Assembly (NCBI RefSeq): GCF_000213175.1
Contig: NW_009799103.1
Location: 2,570,033 to 2,634,032, forward strand
Length of the DNA stretch: 64,000 nucleotides
DNA from: Neurospora tetrasperma FGSC 2508
Lineage: Eukaryota > Ascomycota > Sordariomycetes > Sordariales > Sordariaceae
Reading direction: 5' to 3'
Positions 54,437 to 64,000 of this stretch are shown here, one piece after another; the first letter of the stretch is position 1, and each line of letters starts with the position of its first letter. Position numbers and translations under genes: made by a program. Below the pieces are notes generated by a model. It searched no databases and was not told the origin of the DNA. It worked only from the letters and a program-made list of their open reading frames with translations.

Positions 54437-55661
54437 TCATAGAAGGCTTTCGCCTAGAGCGCACCTGACCAAGGAGCAACCAGCGCGAACAGTCTCGTGT
54501 GCGCCAACGTCGTTGGGAGCCGCCAAGGTAGGGTTGACCTCGACAAGATCGACAGCGACAAGGCTTCCCGTTTCGTGCACGCACTCGCAGATGAAGTCGC
54601 CCTCGCGGAGAGTGAGACCGCCGCGGACCGGGGTTCCCGTGGAGGGAGCCCACATGGGATCGAGCGCATCGACGTCGAACGAAAGGTGGATGGGGGTGTC
54701 GTTGCCGATGTGGCCGAGGGCCATCTCCATGACGCGACCGATGCCGTGCCTGATACGAAAGGGGTAATGATTAGCAAGATGCTCCGGGCATACTCATGTC
54801 ATTCGCCGGGGAGTAGGCTTACTTGTCAATGTCGTGCATGCTGAACGCCTTGATTCCGTTCTCCCTGAGGATGCGCTTCTCACCCGGGTCGACATCGCGG
54901 AGGCCAATGTAGACCAGCTTCTTGACACTGAGGAGGTGGTCGGGCTTCAACCAGCCAAAGAACTCCTCCTTGTCCTCGCTCGCCAAGCCAGTGAGGAAGC
55001 TGACGGGCATGCCGTGGATGTTGCCGCTGCCGCTGGTCTCGGGGGTGTTGATGTCGGCGTGGGCATCGACCCAGATCACGGCAATCTCGCGTCCCAGGCG
55101 CTCCTTGATGGCCTTGGCCGAGCCGGCAATGGTGCCAATGGCAATGCTGTGGTCACCACCGAGAGTGAGAACCAGGCGACCCTCCTTGGCGTGCGAGTGG
55201 ACCTGCTCGGCAATGCGCTTGGTCACGTTGGAGACGGCGCGCGGGTTCTTCATGTTGCGGTGAGGCGGGTCCTCCTTGGGAACGAGGTCAGTGTAGAGGT
55301 GCACCTCGTCATCGCCGTGCAGCTTGTAGCCGAGCTCTTCGCGGAGCTGGGTGAGAAGGCCGGACTCGATGAGGGCGGAGGGGGCGGCGTCGACACCAGG
55401 CTTGCACTGGAATTTTGGTCATGTCAATGGATGCCAAACGCGGCAGAAAAACAAGAAAAGAAAAAAAAGAGCATCACATACCTGGCCGCCGGAGAAGCCT
55501 ACGGCAACAATGCCGAGGTCCCTTGGCTGGGAGAGAAACTTGGACTCGATTGGGGAAGACATGCCGAAAGTGTTGCCTGGTTTTTGGATCATTGGTGCCT
55601 TTGCGGACGAGGGAGCAGCTATATAAGCCGCTGCGTGGTTATCGACGAGGGAGGGAGACAT
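54437..55661 (-). CDS. aga: Arginase
   Basis: Hydrolyses L-arginine to ornithine and urea, the first step of arginine catabolism. Three exons: 55482-55661, 54823-55406, 54437-54749; introns 75 bp (GTATGT...CCAG) and 73 bp (GTAAGC...TCAG); 358 aa. Binuclear manganese ligands are all present: GGDHSIAIGT, IWVDAHADINTPETS and SFDVDALDPMWAPSTGTP. The substrate loop SGSGNIHGMPV and the C-terminal GGLTLREGDFICE also fit. The frame reaches a TTG at 55667; the first ATG is 55661. A second in-frame ATG at 55562 (residue 34) would give a shorter form. I recall that the Neurospora arginase locus makes two forms (about 41 and 36 kDa), which these two starts could explain. Confidence 0.96.
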
Positions 55662-57789
55662 TAGCAAAGAAGGAATGGTGCCGAGAGGTAGGGTAGCAGT
55701 GGGGGTAGACGAGGGCTAGAGCTAGTGATGCAACCAAAGAGATCTCACAAGACCAAGATCGGAAGAAGGCTAGTGTAGTGTAGTACGTAGTAGGTGTTAC
55801 AAAGAGAATGAGAAGTTGTTGAGTGAGGAGAGAAGAAGGAAGAGAAATAAAATCAGATAGAAAAAGAAAAGAGAAATAGTTTTTCTCTGAAACCCACGCC
55901 ATGACATATTCACCTACCTTCCCGACCTCTCCATCCCAGCAAGGAAGTTTCGACATGCCTAGATTCCCACCGCTCATGCCCCGGTACTGGTCTCGGCGTG
56001 AACGGATCCGAATCACGGACCACGGATCACTTTATCCTCATCCCGCCCCGAGGAGGGATGGACTCCGTTCCCAAGGCTCCAACAAGTCGGAAATGACGGC
56101 TATTGCCGGTACTATCCGACAATACCCTGGCATTTTTGCATCTTGTCTCACCGAGCCGAAGAGCAGATCTGGGCATCTGGCAGTGGAAGAAGGTGAGGGT
56201 AGGATTCAGTATTACGTACGGTGATCTTGGCCATGTGTCAAGGCCGCCAATAAGAGGGTCCTGATGGCGCCTCCTTGCTTGAGGGCCGACGAGGGGTTGA
56301 TCAGAGAGTGGAGGGGCATACTGTTTGACAACAAAGAAATTCGAAGCAAAGCTTGTCAGCCGAGTCAGCTTTGTGGCAGCGATCGCGAGGGATCAGCCCG
56401 GCCAAGCAGAGGAGGTGGTTGGAGACGTAGAGTCTGTGGAGGAGCATTCCCGCCAGTGACATCGAGGGTCAAGGCCCATCGTCTCATGGCTGCCACAGGC
56501 CCGAGTGGAGGTTATCTGAAGTTCTAGAAAACTTCCATTCTCCATTTTTGTCAATTTCTGACTCAAAGCGGCGGGCCAGATAACTCGACTGTGCGCCATG
56601 ATAAATCACCATTGTGGATAGATTGTAACCAATAAGGGCCATGACGCCTTCGGCGGCTCAACCACAAGCGTTCGCCTTCTCCTTCTCGCAATATAGAACG
56701 TCCTCCAACTACCCTTCAAGAAAGAAGAGAGGGGGAGAGAGAAGGAAACGAAGGCAGATACAGACCACTCGGGGCCAAAGCAGGAGATAGATTGTCTAGA
56801 AAGGTTAATTCCGAGAGCCAAGAAAATTATGGTAAGAGACGGGAGGTATAGTTGGAGGTATGGTAACAGGAGCAGGAAACTCAAAGGACCGAAAAGTAAG
56901 AACCGAGGGCTTCGACAAGGACCTTTCTATCCTCTTGTTGTCGTCAATTGAAACGATGACTTGTAGCGAAGACTTCAGTTGGTACACGAATAGTAGGTAG
57001 TTGCCGTCGCACGAAGTTGATGCCAGGTTTGGGGTTTTGGCTTCTGGGCTTCAGCCTATGCGCCTACACAGCCAACTTAGCGTGGCACACAGTCGATTTA
57101 TCCAACCCGCATGGCAGAACACGAACAGTCCAATTGACCGCCCGGGCCACACCCCGGTCTGTTAGACGATGGTTTCGGGCACAAAAAAACCTCTACCCAG
57201 GATGCAGGCATTTGCCATGACGCCTCCGACGACAGGACCGGAAGTCGGCATGCTCAAGTTACTGCTCAGGTTCTGTGGAGGGGTTTCTGTTAGTGCGAGA
57301 TCGGTGTTTGCTGTGTTGGATGCGCTCGTGCGGTAGCGATTAAGCTCACGCTACGCCTGTCTCACAGCTATGTACCTCTATGTACTTCCCTCGGTATCCT
57401 TGTCGCTTGTCGCTGTCTTGGGGGAAACTTCTACAAGTCGCGTCACACGAGATGGAAGACAGATGTCCGCTTCTTTTCCCACCGTAGTTATCAGATGATC
57501 AGATAAAAATTGCTTATGGAGATGGCCGAGAGTAAGATCCCGGGATGTCGAGCAACCTCTGGCTTCCCATGAATCCATGATGCTCCGGATGTTCTGCTGT
57601 ACACAGTAGATATGCGGGATATAATTCCATCAAAGAGGTGACCGGGTGAACGAGGAAGCGTCGTCACTGCTCGTCCTTTAACGGCAGTTCCTCCGACCGA
57701 TGCTTGCTGTCGGTCCCATTTCCACGCCGCCAGAATCGGTCCAACGTCGGCAAAACAAATTCATTGCAAGTCGAAGTCTGATGAATGAG

Positions 57790-57813
57790 TTCTTCTTCTT
57801 CTTCTTCTTCTTC
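57790..57813. repeat. (TTC)8 microsatellite
   Basis: Eight consecutive TTC units in the interval between arginase and apsB. Confidence 0.95.
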
Positions 57814-59215
57814 CTCCTCTTTTTAACTGCGAATTCTACCGCCAAAAGAACGTCCTTCATTCTGTCATGATCTTGGATATTGCGGGCTAGATGAGGATTT
57901 TGTTTGTCCAGAAGTGCCATACGAGCAGTACAGCTGTTCCTTTGAAAGCTCTGGGAATTCAAATGACTCTCTCGCCTCTTTCCGTGCGTCTTCTTTTCTT
58001 TCTTTTCTTTACAGAAAGGGGCGATGTGGATTACGGTGCTTACTACAGTCCCTCATGTCTGTTTTGTTGCGCTTCGATTGCTTTTCTTGGAGCTCAAGGG
58101 CTGGACAATTGAAGCCATACCTAGCTGGTTGTTCTGATGATTCATTAGCATCGTAATGCCAGTGTGGGATGCGAGAGAAAGAACATGTTGACACACAATA
58201 GTCTCTCTCCGTGTGCCATATGGAGTCGCAGATGAGTATGTCAGACACACACCATTCAACGTGAACATCCTATACTCTGAAGATTAATCACCATGTCATG
58301 GTCAGCTGGAGATGGTCTGTTAAACTTCAGAGTGATCTGATCTGGGTGCACAGCCCGAACAAAAAGAAGGCGGAATGTCAGGCACGCCTGCCATTCATTG
58401 CCCGACACGGAGAGTCCAAATCAACCGAATCCAGAAAGATGCTCAAATTTCAAAAACAAAGATTGAAACAAAACATGGCCCATGGTTGACCACATCCGAA
58501 TTCAGTACACTGGAAACACCCTGACGGGACAGGATGCTATTCGCCAGTACAAAACCGTCTGCTTACCAAACATGGACATCCCCAACGGTAGTACCCGTCG
58601 TAGCACTCGTAGCAGCTACATGTTGAAGGGAAAAGAAAAGGTTCTTCAATCACTTGTGGTACCGCAGTGCTTTGAAGCGCACAATGCGAGACTCATCTAA
58701 CTATATACTGAACTCTATAGCCCTGAGTTTGGCGTATTCAGCAATATGGGATACGCTTTGTTTTTGGTTTAGACATTCTCAAGAACCTCATGGTGGTGGT
58801 GTCTTTGTTAGTGTGACTCTGTGACCCGTGAGTTCAGGTTGGGGTGGGTGGAGTGCACGGTCCAACCACGCGACCGGACCGCGTGAATCGTCCGCCCACC
58901 CAATTCGTTGGTTGCATGAGGACAACTCCGTCATACTGGACTCCAGACCATCATCTCCCGCTGTGAGCTACTGGTTGCACGGACGATCACAAGTGGTGTA
59001 CCTCTCCATCAACAAAATAATGAATCTTCCTTGTTGTTCACAATCCAGCCAAACTCGCTGCGATAAAAGCCGTGACGACACGCGACATATCCAATCCTAC
59101 CTTCGTAGCCAGACTGATCTTACTTACCTCGAGGTCCCCCTACAGCTGGCAGCTACAGTACAGTCCCCGTGTAATCTACTGCAACCCCTTACGAACCCCG
59201 GCCTGGCTGGTAGGT

Positions 59216-59252
59216 ACCTCCCGTCTACACTACTAGGTAGGTAGCGGGAGGT
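59216..59252. repeat. Hairpin-forming inverted repeat ACCTCCCG...CGGGAGGT
   Basis: Perfect 8-bp arms at 59216-59223 and 59245-59252 with a 21-base loop that contains CTAGGTAGGTAG. It overlaps the GGTACC palindrome class and lies about 530 bp upstream of apsB. Confidence 0.75.
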
Positions 59253-59781
59253 CATAACATCGACAGCCACCAGCTCACAAATGGCAAGGTACTTCCTGCC
59301 AGGCAATCTATTAGACCATTTCCAGGTACATGGACCTGCAGTCCAACCTCTCCACTCAACAAACGCCTACTATCCCCCAAAAAAGACCACACTACAGATT
59401 GGGGATAGTGATACGGGATTTCGACTTTCTGGAACATCTCTCTTCAATTTACCTCTTACACTAGTAGTGTACTTGCTACGATTTATGACATCTCGACTTA
59501 ACTCGACACCTTAACTTTTACTAATTCTAACCTCATAATCGCGGATGTAGTCCGCTAATACCTCGATTTCCGGACGACGCGACCATCAGCACGGCGACGA
59601 CTCCCAGGACGACAGCACGGCGATTGACGCAGATACGGGATAAGGGAGGAGCCCCTTAAAACAACCGCAGCGCAATTGCGCTTAGTCCAACGCGATCCAG
59701 CACCGTCACCCTACCTCTAGGGCTGGCTGAAACCCAGGCCGGGAGCATACGGGGAGGTAGCTGAGGACTGAGGTGATAATC

Positions 59782-62700
59782 ATGGAGGAAGAAGTCCCGG
59801 AGCGCGGAGGCCGTCGGTCGCGGCCATCCACAGCGACAAATCCCGATAGCAATGCCGACCTTCAACCTTCGACGCGAACGAATGGCGGCAGCAACAACAA
59901 CAAGAACAACAACAACAACAACAACACCAACAACCGCCCCTATCCCTCGCCCGCAACCTCAACTACAAGTCCGGGTACATCGCTAAGACCCGATGACATA
60001 CGGCCCCTGCACGCCGCCAACTCTGCTTCCTCCCTTTTAGCAGTTCCCGAAACCAGCTATTTGGAAGGGCCGAGCATTGAGTTGAGGCAGTCTGATTCGC
60101 AAGCCGAAATTGCCGTCCATCAACACCTAAACGAGATCGAATCCAGCTTTTCCGCCCCTATTTCACCCTTTCCGACTTCAGACAGAGGCATCGACGTTAC
60201 CTATGACCTCTTCGACTCCGCGTCCAGAGAAGCTGCACCTGCCGGGCCGACAGCGACCGCTGCACCTGCGACGCCTCCTCCACCCCCACCAGCGCATGCC
60301 GACGCACGATTACAAACAGAGAGAGACACCCAAGAATCAAGGCCCGAGTCCGAAAATGACTCGGACGACGACACACAACATCTCCCCCAAAGCCGCTCCA
60401 AAATGCGTGTAGCCACAGTCGAGGATGCCGACAAGACCACCATACAGAGGTCCCACAACGAAGAGGAAGACGGCGGAAGTGGGGAGGAGAGCCAGAGCAG
60501 AGAGGACGAGCTGAACAAAGCCCACGAGCAGCAAGCCGCGGACACATCAATGACAAGTAACACAACTTCGTCTCTAGAAGCCTTCTCTCCATCTCCCCCA
60601 ACTGCTGCGGCTGCCGCGACGACAACATCTCGCGTCGTCTCGCAACCGAGCCTGGGCCGACAAGTTGATGACTATGACGGGAATGGGTTGTCCCACGAGC
60701 AAGAGCACCAGGACGACTCTGACGAGTCTGACTATTGGCACGAAACTCCCACCAAACCACGGTCGACCCCCGGAAACAATTCGAAGCTGCAGCATGCACC
60801 CTCCACCCAAAGCGCCAGGAAATTCCTTGCGAGAGAGAACCTGACCCCGGAAAAGACTCCTGAGCCGGCTCCCAAGCAGCCGGAGAGTAGAAAGCAGGGC
60901 CAAGAGCAACGACCGAAGGACCACCAGCAGCCTCTGAAAGCAGAGAGAAGCGAGCTTCCCCAGCGCCCCAAGTACCTTAAGAGAGGTCAGGCTGGACAGC
61001 GTGGTTCCGTGTCATCCTATGCTAGTGATCCAGACCCCGACAGCGATCATACGATTGGTTTGGAAACAGACTACGCGCTGCATTCCGGAGGTGCGTCTTC
61101 CTCGACAGAAAGACCGCGAGACACGAACGGCCTCACGCGGACTACCAGTCTGGGCAGTTTCGCTAGTGGCTATGAAGACCCAGATCCCTCGGGACCCATT
61201 TCTGGACTCACTCCTCTCGACGAAGCTTACAATGCCATCTCTCCCGAACCGGCGGTCATGCGCCAGCTTCGGGATCAAGAAGATGACGGGGTGCGAACAC
61301 CCAAACCCCGCAAGACGCCCCCTCCACTAGCCGCCCCATCTGACACGGTTCTCGCCCGGCATGTTAGAGATGTGCAGGTGCCTGAGTCTCTGGCGAAAGA
61401 GTACAGGGCGAAGACAGGTCTGACGACGCCATCAAAATCCCTCAACCTCGCCGATCTTAAGAGTCCCGACAAGCTGGGCGCTTCGGTGGTTCCGACTCGC
61501 GCTAGCGGAAGGAGCTTGACTCTAAAAGAGCAAAGTAGCACCATTGAGCGATTGAGCAAAGAGAACTTTGACTTGAAACTCAAGGTCATGTTTTTGAGTG
61601 ATCGCCTGGACAAGCTCTCTGAAGAGGGTATTAAGGAAATGATCTCGGAGAACGTGGAGCTCAAAACTGGGCTAGCCGTGTTGCAAAGGGACAACAAGAT
61701 GCTACGTAAAAGGGTCAAGGAGTTGGAGAAGCAAGTCAAGGATGAGGATGAGCGGCCAGGTACTGCCCGCAGCGATCAGTCAGATGAGGAGAATGCTGCC
61801 TTTAATCAAGAGGTACAAGAAGAGTTGATGTACCTCAGGGATCAGCTGGAAGAGCACATGGTCGAGATTGAGAGGCTCCGGAATGAAAATCTTCACAAAG
61901 AGGCGGAAAAGAGGCGAATGGCGGAAATGGTTCGCACCCTCAGCGAAAAGACGGGCGAAAGGTTCGGCGGAGACTTGGATCGGCAAGAAGAGGCCGACGT
62001 TTACAAGGATCTGCTCGAGCAAGAGACGGCGAGGAGGGAGCAGAGTGACGAGGACAACCGAAAGCTGCGTGAAGAAATCTTTCGCCTCAAGCAGGAGCTG
62101 GCGATGCAGCCGAACGGCAACGGGCCATACCAACAACAACAGCAAGGTTCCAACATGTCATACCTCAGCCGAAGGTCCCGCGAGCAGGGGAGCGCTTCCA
62201 GTCGGCCTACCACTTCATTTTCAGCTGATCAGGACGTTGCCAGCTCGGCTACCACTCTGATTGAAGAACTCCGTCGAGAAAGCGAACAGTTGCGCCACGA
62301 AAATGCCGAACTTCGTCGTGAAGTAGGCGCACAGACGTCGATGTTGACTTCTCGAAACCGTGAGAAGGAACGTCTGTACCAAGAAATCGAGGATTTGAAA
62401 ATGGCACAGCGTCGCGGTGGCCCTGCTCCGTCTACCATTGACAGTCTCTTGGAGAGGTCAGCATCCCGTGCCGGTGCCCATGAGAGGTCACACTCGAGAG
62501 CTAGTGGCAGAACGGGCATGACGGGACTAGACGACGCCGACCGCGAAGAGCTCGAGAACAAGATATCTCAGATGAGGGATAAGAACAACGAACTTCGTCT
62601 TCAAAACCAAGATCTGGAGCGCGAGCTGGCGGCCTGTATGGAGGACTTTGAGATGCTCTGCGAAGCGAAGAAGCAGGCCGAAGAGCTTTCCCATTCCCTG

Positions 62701-64000
62701 CAAGATGACCTGGAGGCAGCAATGCAGGATCTTGTCGCTCTGCAGGCCGAGCGTGACGAGGCACTTCAAGAACACGCGAACCTCGAACAAGAGTTCGAAG
62801 CTTTGCGCAAAGAAGCCCAAGAGGAGATCGATGCGCTGGAAGGTGAATCAGATCTCCGTAGTGCTGAGATTGAGCGCCTCCAACTTGATCTGAATGATCG
62901 TAACGAGAATTTCGAAGCGTTGCAGGAGGAGATGCGCAAGATGAGCGATGCCCTTGTTCGCCTGGAGGATGAGCAGGAAGCCAAGCACAAACGGATACAA
63001 ACACTTGAACAAGAGCTGAATGATGCCAACAGAGAACTGGAGGAGCTCGAATTCAAGCTTCTTGAGGCAAACGACAAGGCCAACCGTCTGTCAGTCCAGC
63101 AAGAGTCAAGCCAAGGGGAGATTGCCTTCTTGCGGGAAGAACAGGAGAACGACAAGATCCGGATTGGTGATCTGGAAGCGGCACTGGCGAATTCCGAGCA
63201 AGGTGTGCGTGATGAAAAAGACCGAGTCAGAGAGCTGGAGAACCGGCTGGCCCAGGAGAGGAGGCAACGAGAGATTGTTGCAAACAGGGAGAAGGAGGAG
63301 GTACAGCAGTTCATCAACGAGCTCAACAAGGAAGCAACAGCAGCCAAGGATGAAGCCCGACGACTGCGCAAGAGCCTGACAAGCAGGGAGGTCGAGGCTA
63401 CAGAGTGGAAGGAGAGGCTCTTGGAGCTGGAGAACAACCTTCGCGAGGCTCTAGGTGACCTGAATGGGACCAGGTCTAGCCTTCTCAAGGTAAGCAGTCA
63501 TCTAACTGCGTTGCAACCTGGACTGCAAACTAACAAGCACGACAGTCTATTGCCAAGCTCCAAATGGACCTCGAAAAAGCTGTCCGCGACCTTGACACCA
63601 CCAAGGCGTCACTGGCTGAAAAGGACCGCATCATCAAGCAGCGTGACGCTCTTCTTGAATCCCATGCTCTCGAGTCCCGCAAGGTTGGTGAGATGCTCGA
63701 TAAGGAGCGTCAAGCTCATCGGAACACCAAAAACCAGTTTGAGACGTTCCAGAAGACGCACCAGCATGTTACGCGCACACTCTCTCAATCGGAGGCGCGC
63801 ATTGCCGAGTTGGAAGCTGGCAAAGCCCAAGACAAGAAACGCATCGCTCAGCTCGAGGCCACCTACAAAGAGCAGCTTACCGAACGCAACACGCTGCTCC
63901 TCAACCTCTGGACCAGGCTATCTAGTCTCTGTGGCAGCGATTGGGCTCACAACAACAGTCTCATCAATGGCCGCGCTCTACCTAGCCTGGAGTCGGTCGC
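59782..64000 (+). CDS. apsB: ApsB-like microtubule-organising protein with CM1 motif, 3' end outside window
   Basis: Anchors gamma-tubulin complexes at spindle pole bodies and septal MTOCs. First exon 59782-63489 (1236 codons), 56-bp intron 63490-63545 (GTAAGC, CTAAC branch, ACAG), then exon 2 runs off the window in frame; about 1387 residues visible. Residues 1-575 are disordered, with a poly-Asn run near 40-50 and many Ser/Pro/Glu. The centrosomin motif 1 (CM1, Cnn_1N) is at about 578-640: LTLKEQSSTIERLSKENFDL, KVMFLSDRLDKLSEEGIKEM, then ENVELKTGLAVLQRDNK. Long coiled coil follows to the end of exon 1 and beyond. Exon 2 ends LLLNLWTRLSSLCGSDWAHN, typical of fungal ApsB proteins. Members include Aspergillus ApsB and fission-yeast Mto1/Pcp1. 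The frame is unbroken from ATG 59782; an upstream exon is not excluded. Confidence 0.92.
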   Translation, partial: MEEEVPERGGRRSRPSTATNPDSNADLQPSTRTNGGSNNNKNNNNNNNTNNRPYPSPATSTTSPGTSLRPDDIRPLHAANSASSLLAVPETSYLEGPSIELRQSDSQAEIAVHQHLNEIESSFSAPISPFPTSDRGIDVTYDLFDSASREAAPAGPTATAAPATPPPPPPAHADARLQTERDTQESRPESENDSDDDTQHLPQSRSKMRVATVEDADKTTIQRSHNEEEDGGSGEESQSREDELNKAHEQQAADTSMTSNTTSSLEAFSPSPPTAAAAATTTSRVVSQPSLGRQVDDYDGNGLSHEQEHQDDSDESDYWHETPTKPRSTPGNNSKLQHAPSTQSARKFLARENLTPEKTPEPAPKQPESRKQGQEQRPKDHQQPLKAERSELPQRPKYLKRGQAGQRGSVSSYASDPDPDSDHTIGLETDYALHSGGASSSTERPRDTNGLTRTTSLGSFASGYEDPDPSGPISGLTPLDEAYNAISPEPAVMRQLRDQEDDGVRTPKPRKTPPPLAAPSDTVLARHVRDVQVPESLAKEYRAKTGLTTPSKSLNLADLKSPDKLGASVVPTRASGRSLTLKEQSSTIERLSKENFDLKLKVMFLSDRLDKLSEEGIKEMISENVELKTGLAVLQRDNKMLRKRVKELEKQVKDEDERPGTARSDQSDEENAAFNQEVQEELMYLRDQLEEHMVEIERLRNENLHKEAEKRRMAEMVRTLSEKTGERFGGDLDRQEEADVYKDLLEQETARREQSDEDNRKLREEIFRLKQELAMQPNGNGPYQQQQQGSNMSYLSRRSREQGSASSRPTTSFSADQDVASSATTLIEELRRESEQLRHENAELRREVGAQTSMLTSRNREKERLYQEIEDLKMAQRRGGPAPSTIDSLLERSASRAGAHERSHSRASGRTGMTGLDDADREELENKISQMRDKNNELRLQNQDLERELAACMEDFEMLCEAKKQAEELSHSLQDDLEAAMQDLVALQAERDEALQEHANLEQEFEALRKEAQEEIDALEGESDLRSAEIERLQLDLNDRNENFEALQEEMRKMSDALVRLEDEQEAKHKRIQTLEQELNDANRELEELEFKLLEANDKANRLSVQQESSQGEIAFLREEQENDKIRIGDLEAALANSEQGVRDEKDRVRELENRLAQERRQREIVANREKEEVQQFINELNKEATAAKDEARRLRKSLTSREVEATEWKERLLELENNLREALGDLNGTRSSLLKVSSHLTALQPGLQTNKHDSLLPSSKWTSKKLSATLTPPRRHWLKRTASSSSVTLFLNPMLSSPARLVRCSIRSVKLIGTPKTSLRRSRRRTSMLRAHSLNRRRALPSWKLAKPKTRNASLSSRPPTKSSLPNATRCSSTSGPGYLVSVAAIGLTTTVSSMAALYLAWSRS

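Larger units (their letters stand above)
55662..59781. other. 4.1-kb gene-free interval, divergent upstream region of arginase and apsB
   Basis: The longest empty stretch in the window, between divergently transcribed genes. ORFs are short and shadow-like. It contains a TTC microsatellite (57790-57813) and a GC hairpin with GGTACC-type motifs (59211-59252). No RNA gene recognised. Might hold a long 5' leader, a regulatory RNA or a spliced gene too divergent to see. Confidence 0.5.

Noticed and set aside
54834-55664. 276-codon + strand ORF over arginase
   Set aside because: Antisense shadow, spans both arginase exons and an intron.
59124-59150. ACTTACCTCGAGG considered as a U1 snRNA 5' end
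   Set aside because: Only the first eight or so bases agree; the rest of U1 is absent.
62766-63488. 240-codon Ser/Arg-rich minus-strand ORF in apsB
   Set aside because: Mirror of the coiled-coil Glu/Leu codons on the coding strand.
1-64000. CRISPR arrays, prokaryotic operons, insertion sequences, full-length retrotransposons
   Set aside because: No regularly spaced repeats, no transposase or reverse transcriptase frames, no LTR pairs; spliced genes show this is nuclear fungal DNA.

Overview
The window looks like a chromosomal segment of a filamentous ascomycete, most likely Sordariales and close to Neurospora. The grounds are short introns (56-124 bp) with GT...AG ends and CTGAC/CTAAC-like branch points, one gene per roughly 3.5 kb, long gene-poor intervals, scattered intron-bearing tRNA genes, and the gene content. 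From memory (not checked), a GH51 arabinofuranosidase next to an AA9 oxygenase, with a RAD54 gene and an arginase nearby, matches one Neurospora crassa locus. No prokaryotic, viral, CRISPR or intact transposon feature was seen.

Layout. 1-11.3 kb holds housekeeping genes: the 3' part of UDP-glucose:glycoprotein glucosyltransferase (+), RAD54 (-), and a large Sec7-PH ARF exchange factor (-). 11.3-16.3 kb is gene-poor. It contains an intron-bearing tRNA-Ser(GCT), a decayed 5' copy of the same tRNA, and between them a pair of inverted 57-bp arms. 16.3-21.4 kb holds an F-box protein and a two-exon gene carrying what looks like a protease-dead Ty1/copia-type retropepsin fold. 22.4-27.4 kb holds two secreted plant-cell-wall enzymes in the same orientation, an AA9 lytic polysaccharide monooxygenase and a seven-exon GH51 alpha-L-arabinofuranosidase. 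28.9-35.4 kb holds a 102-aa two-exon protein (possibly Mrx7-like), a disordered unknown protein and a secreted DUF1996 protein. 35.7-38.6 kb holds a tandem pair of paralogues of unknown function. 40.7-49.4 kb holds a Nep1-like secreted protein, a mitochondrial carrier with an overlapping uORF, an intron-bearing tRNA-Asp(GTC) and a GT90/CAP10-like glycosyltransferase. 50.7-55.7 kb holds a short-chain dehydrogenase-like protein without the catalytic Tyr/Lys, a four-TM protein and arginase. After a 4.1-kb empty interval the window ends inside an ApsB-like CM1-domain microtubule organiser.

Functionally this is a mixed eukaryotic neighbourhood, not one pathway. The one coherent theme is a set of secreted, plant-directed proteins between 22 and 42 kb (AA9, GH51, DUF1996, Nep1-like). 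Nine genes are spliced, and their exon joins were worked out by hand from reading frame, splice signals and family conservation. None is supported by transcript data. The most unusual items are the copia-derived host gene, the tandem paralogue pair, the tRNA-Ser/inverted-repeat structure, and recurrent 10-12 bp palindromes of the GGTACC/CCTAGG type in intergenic DNA.
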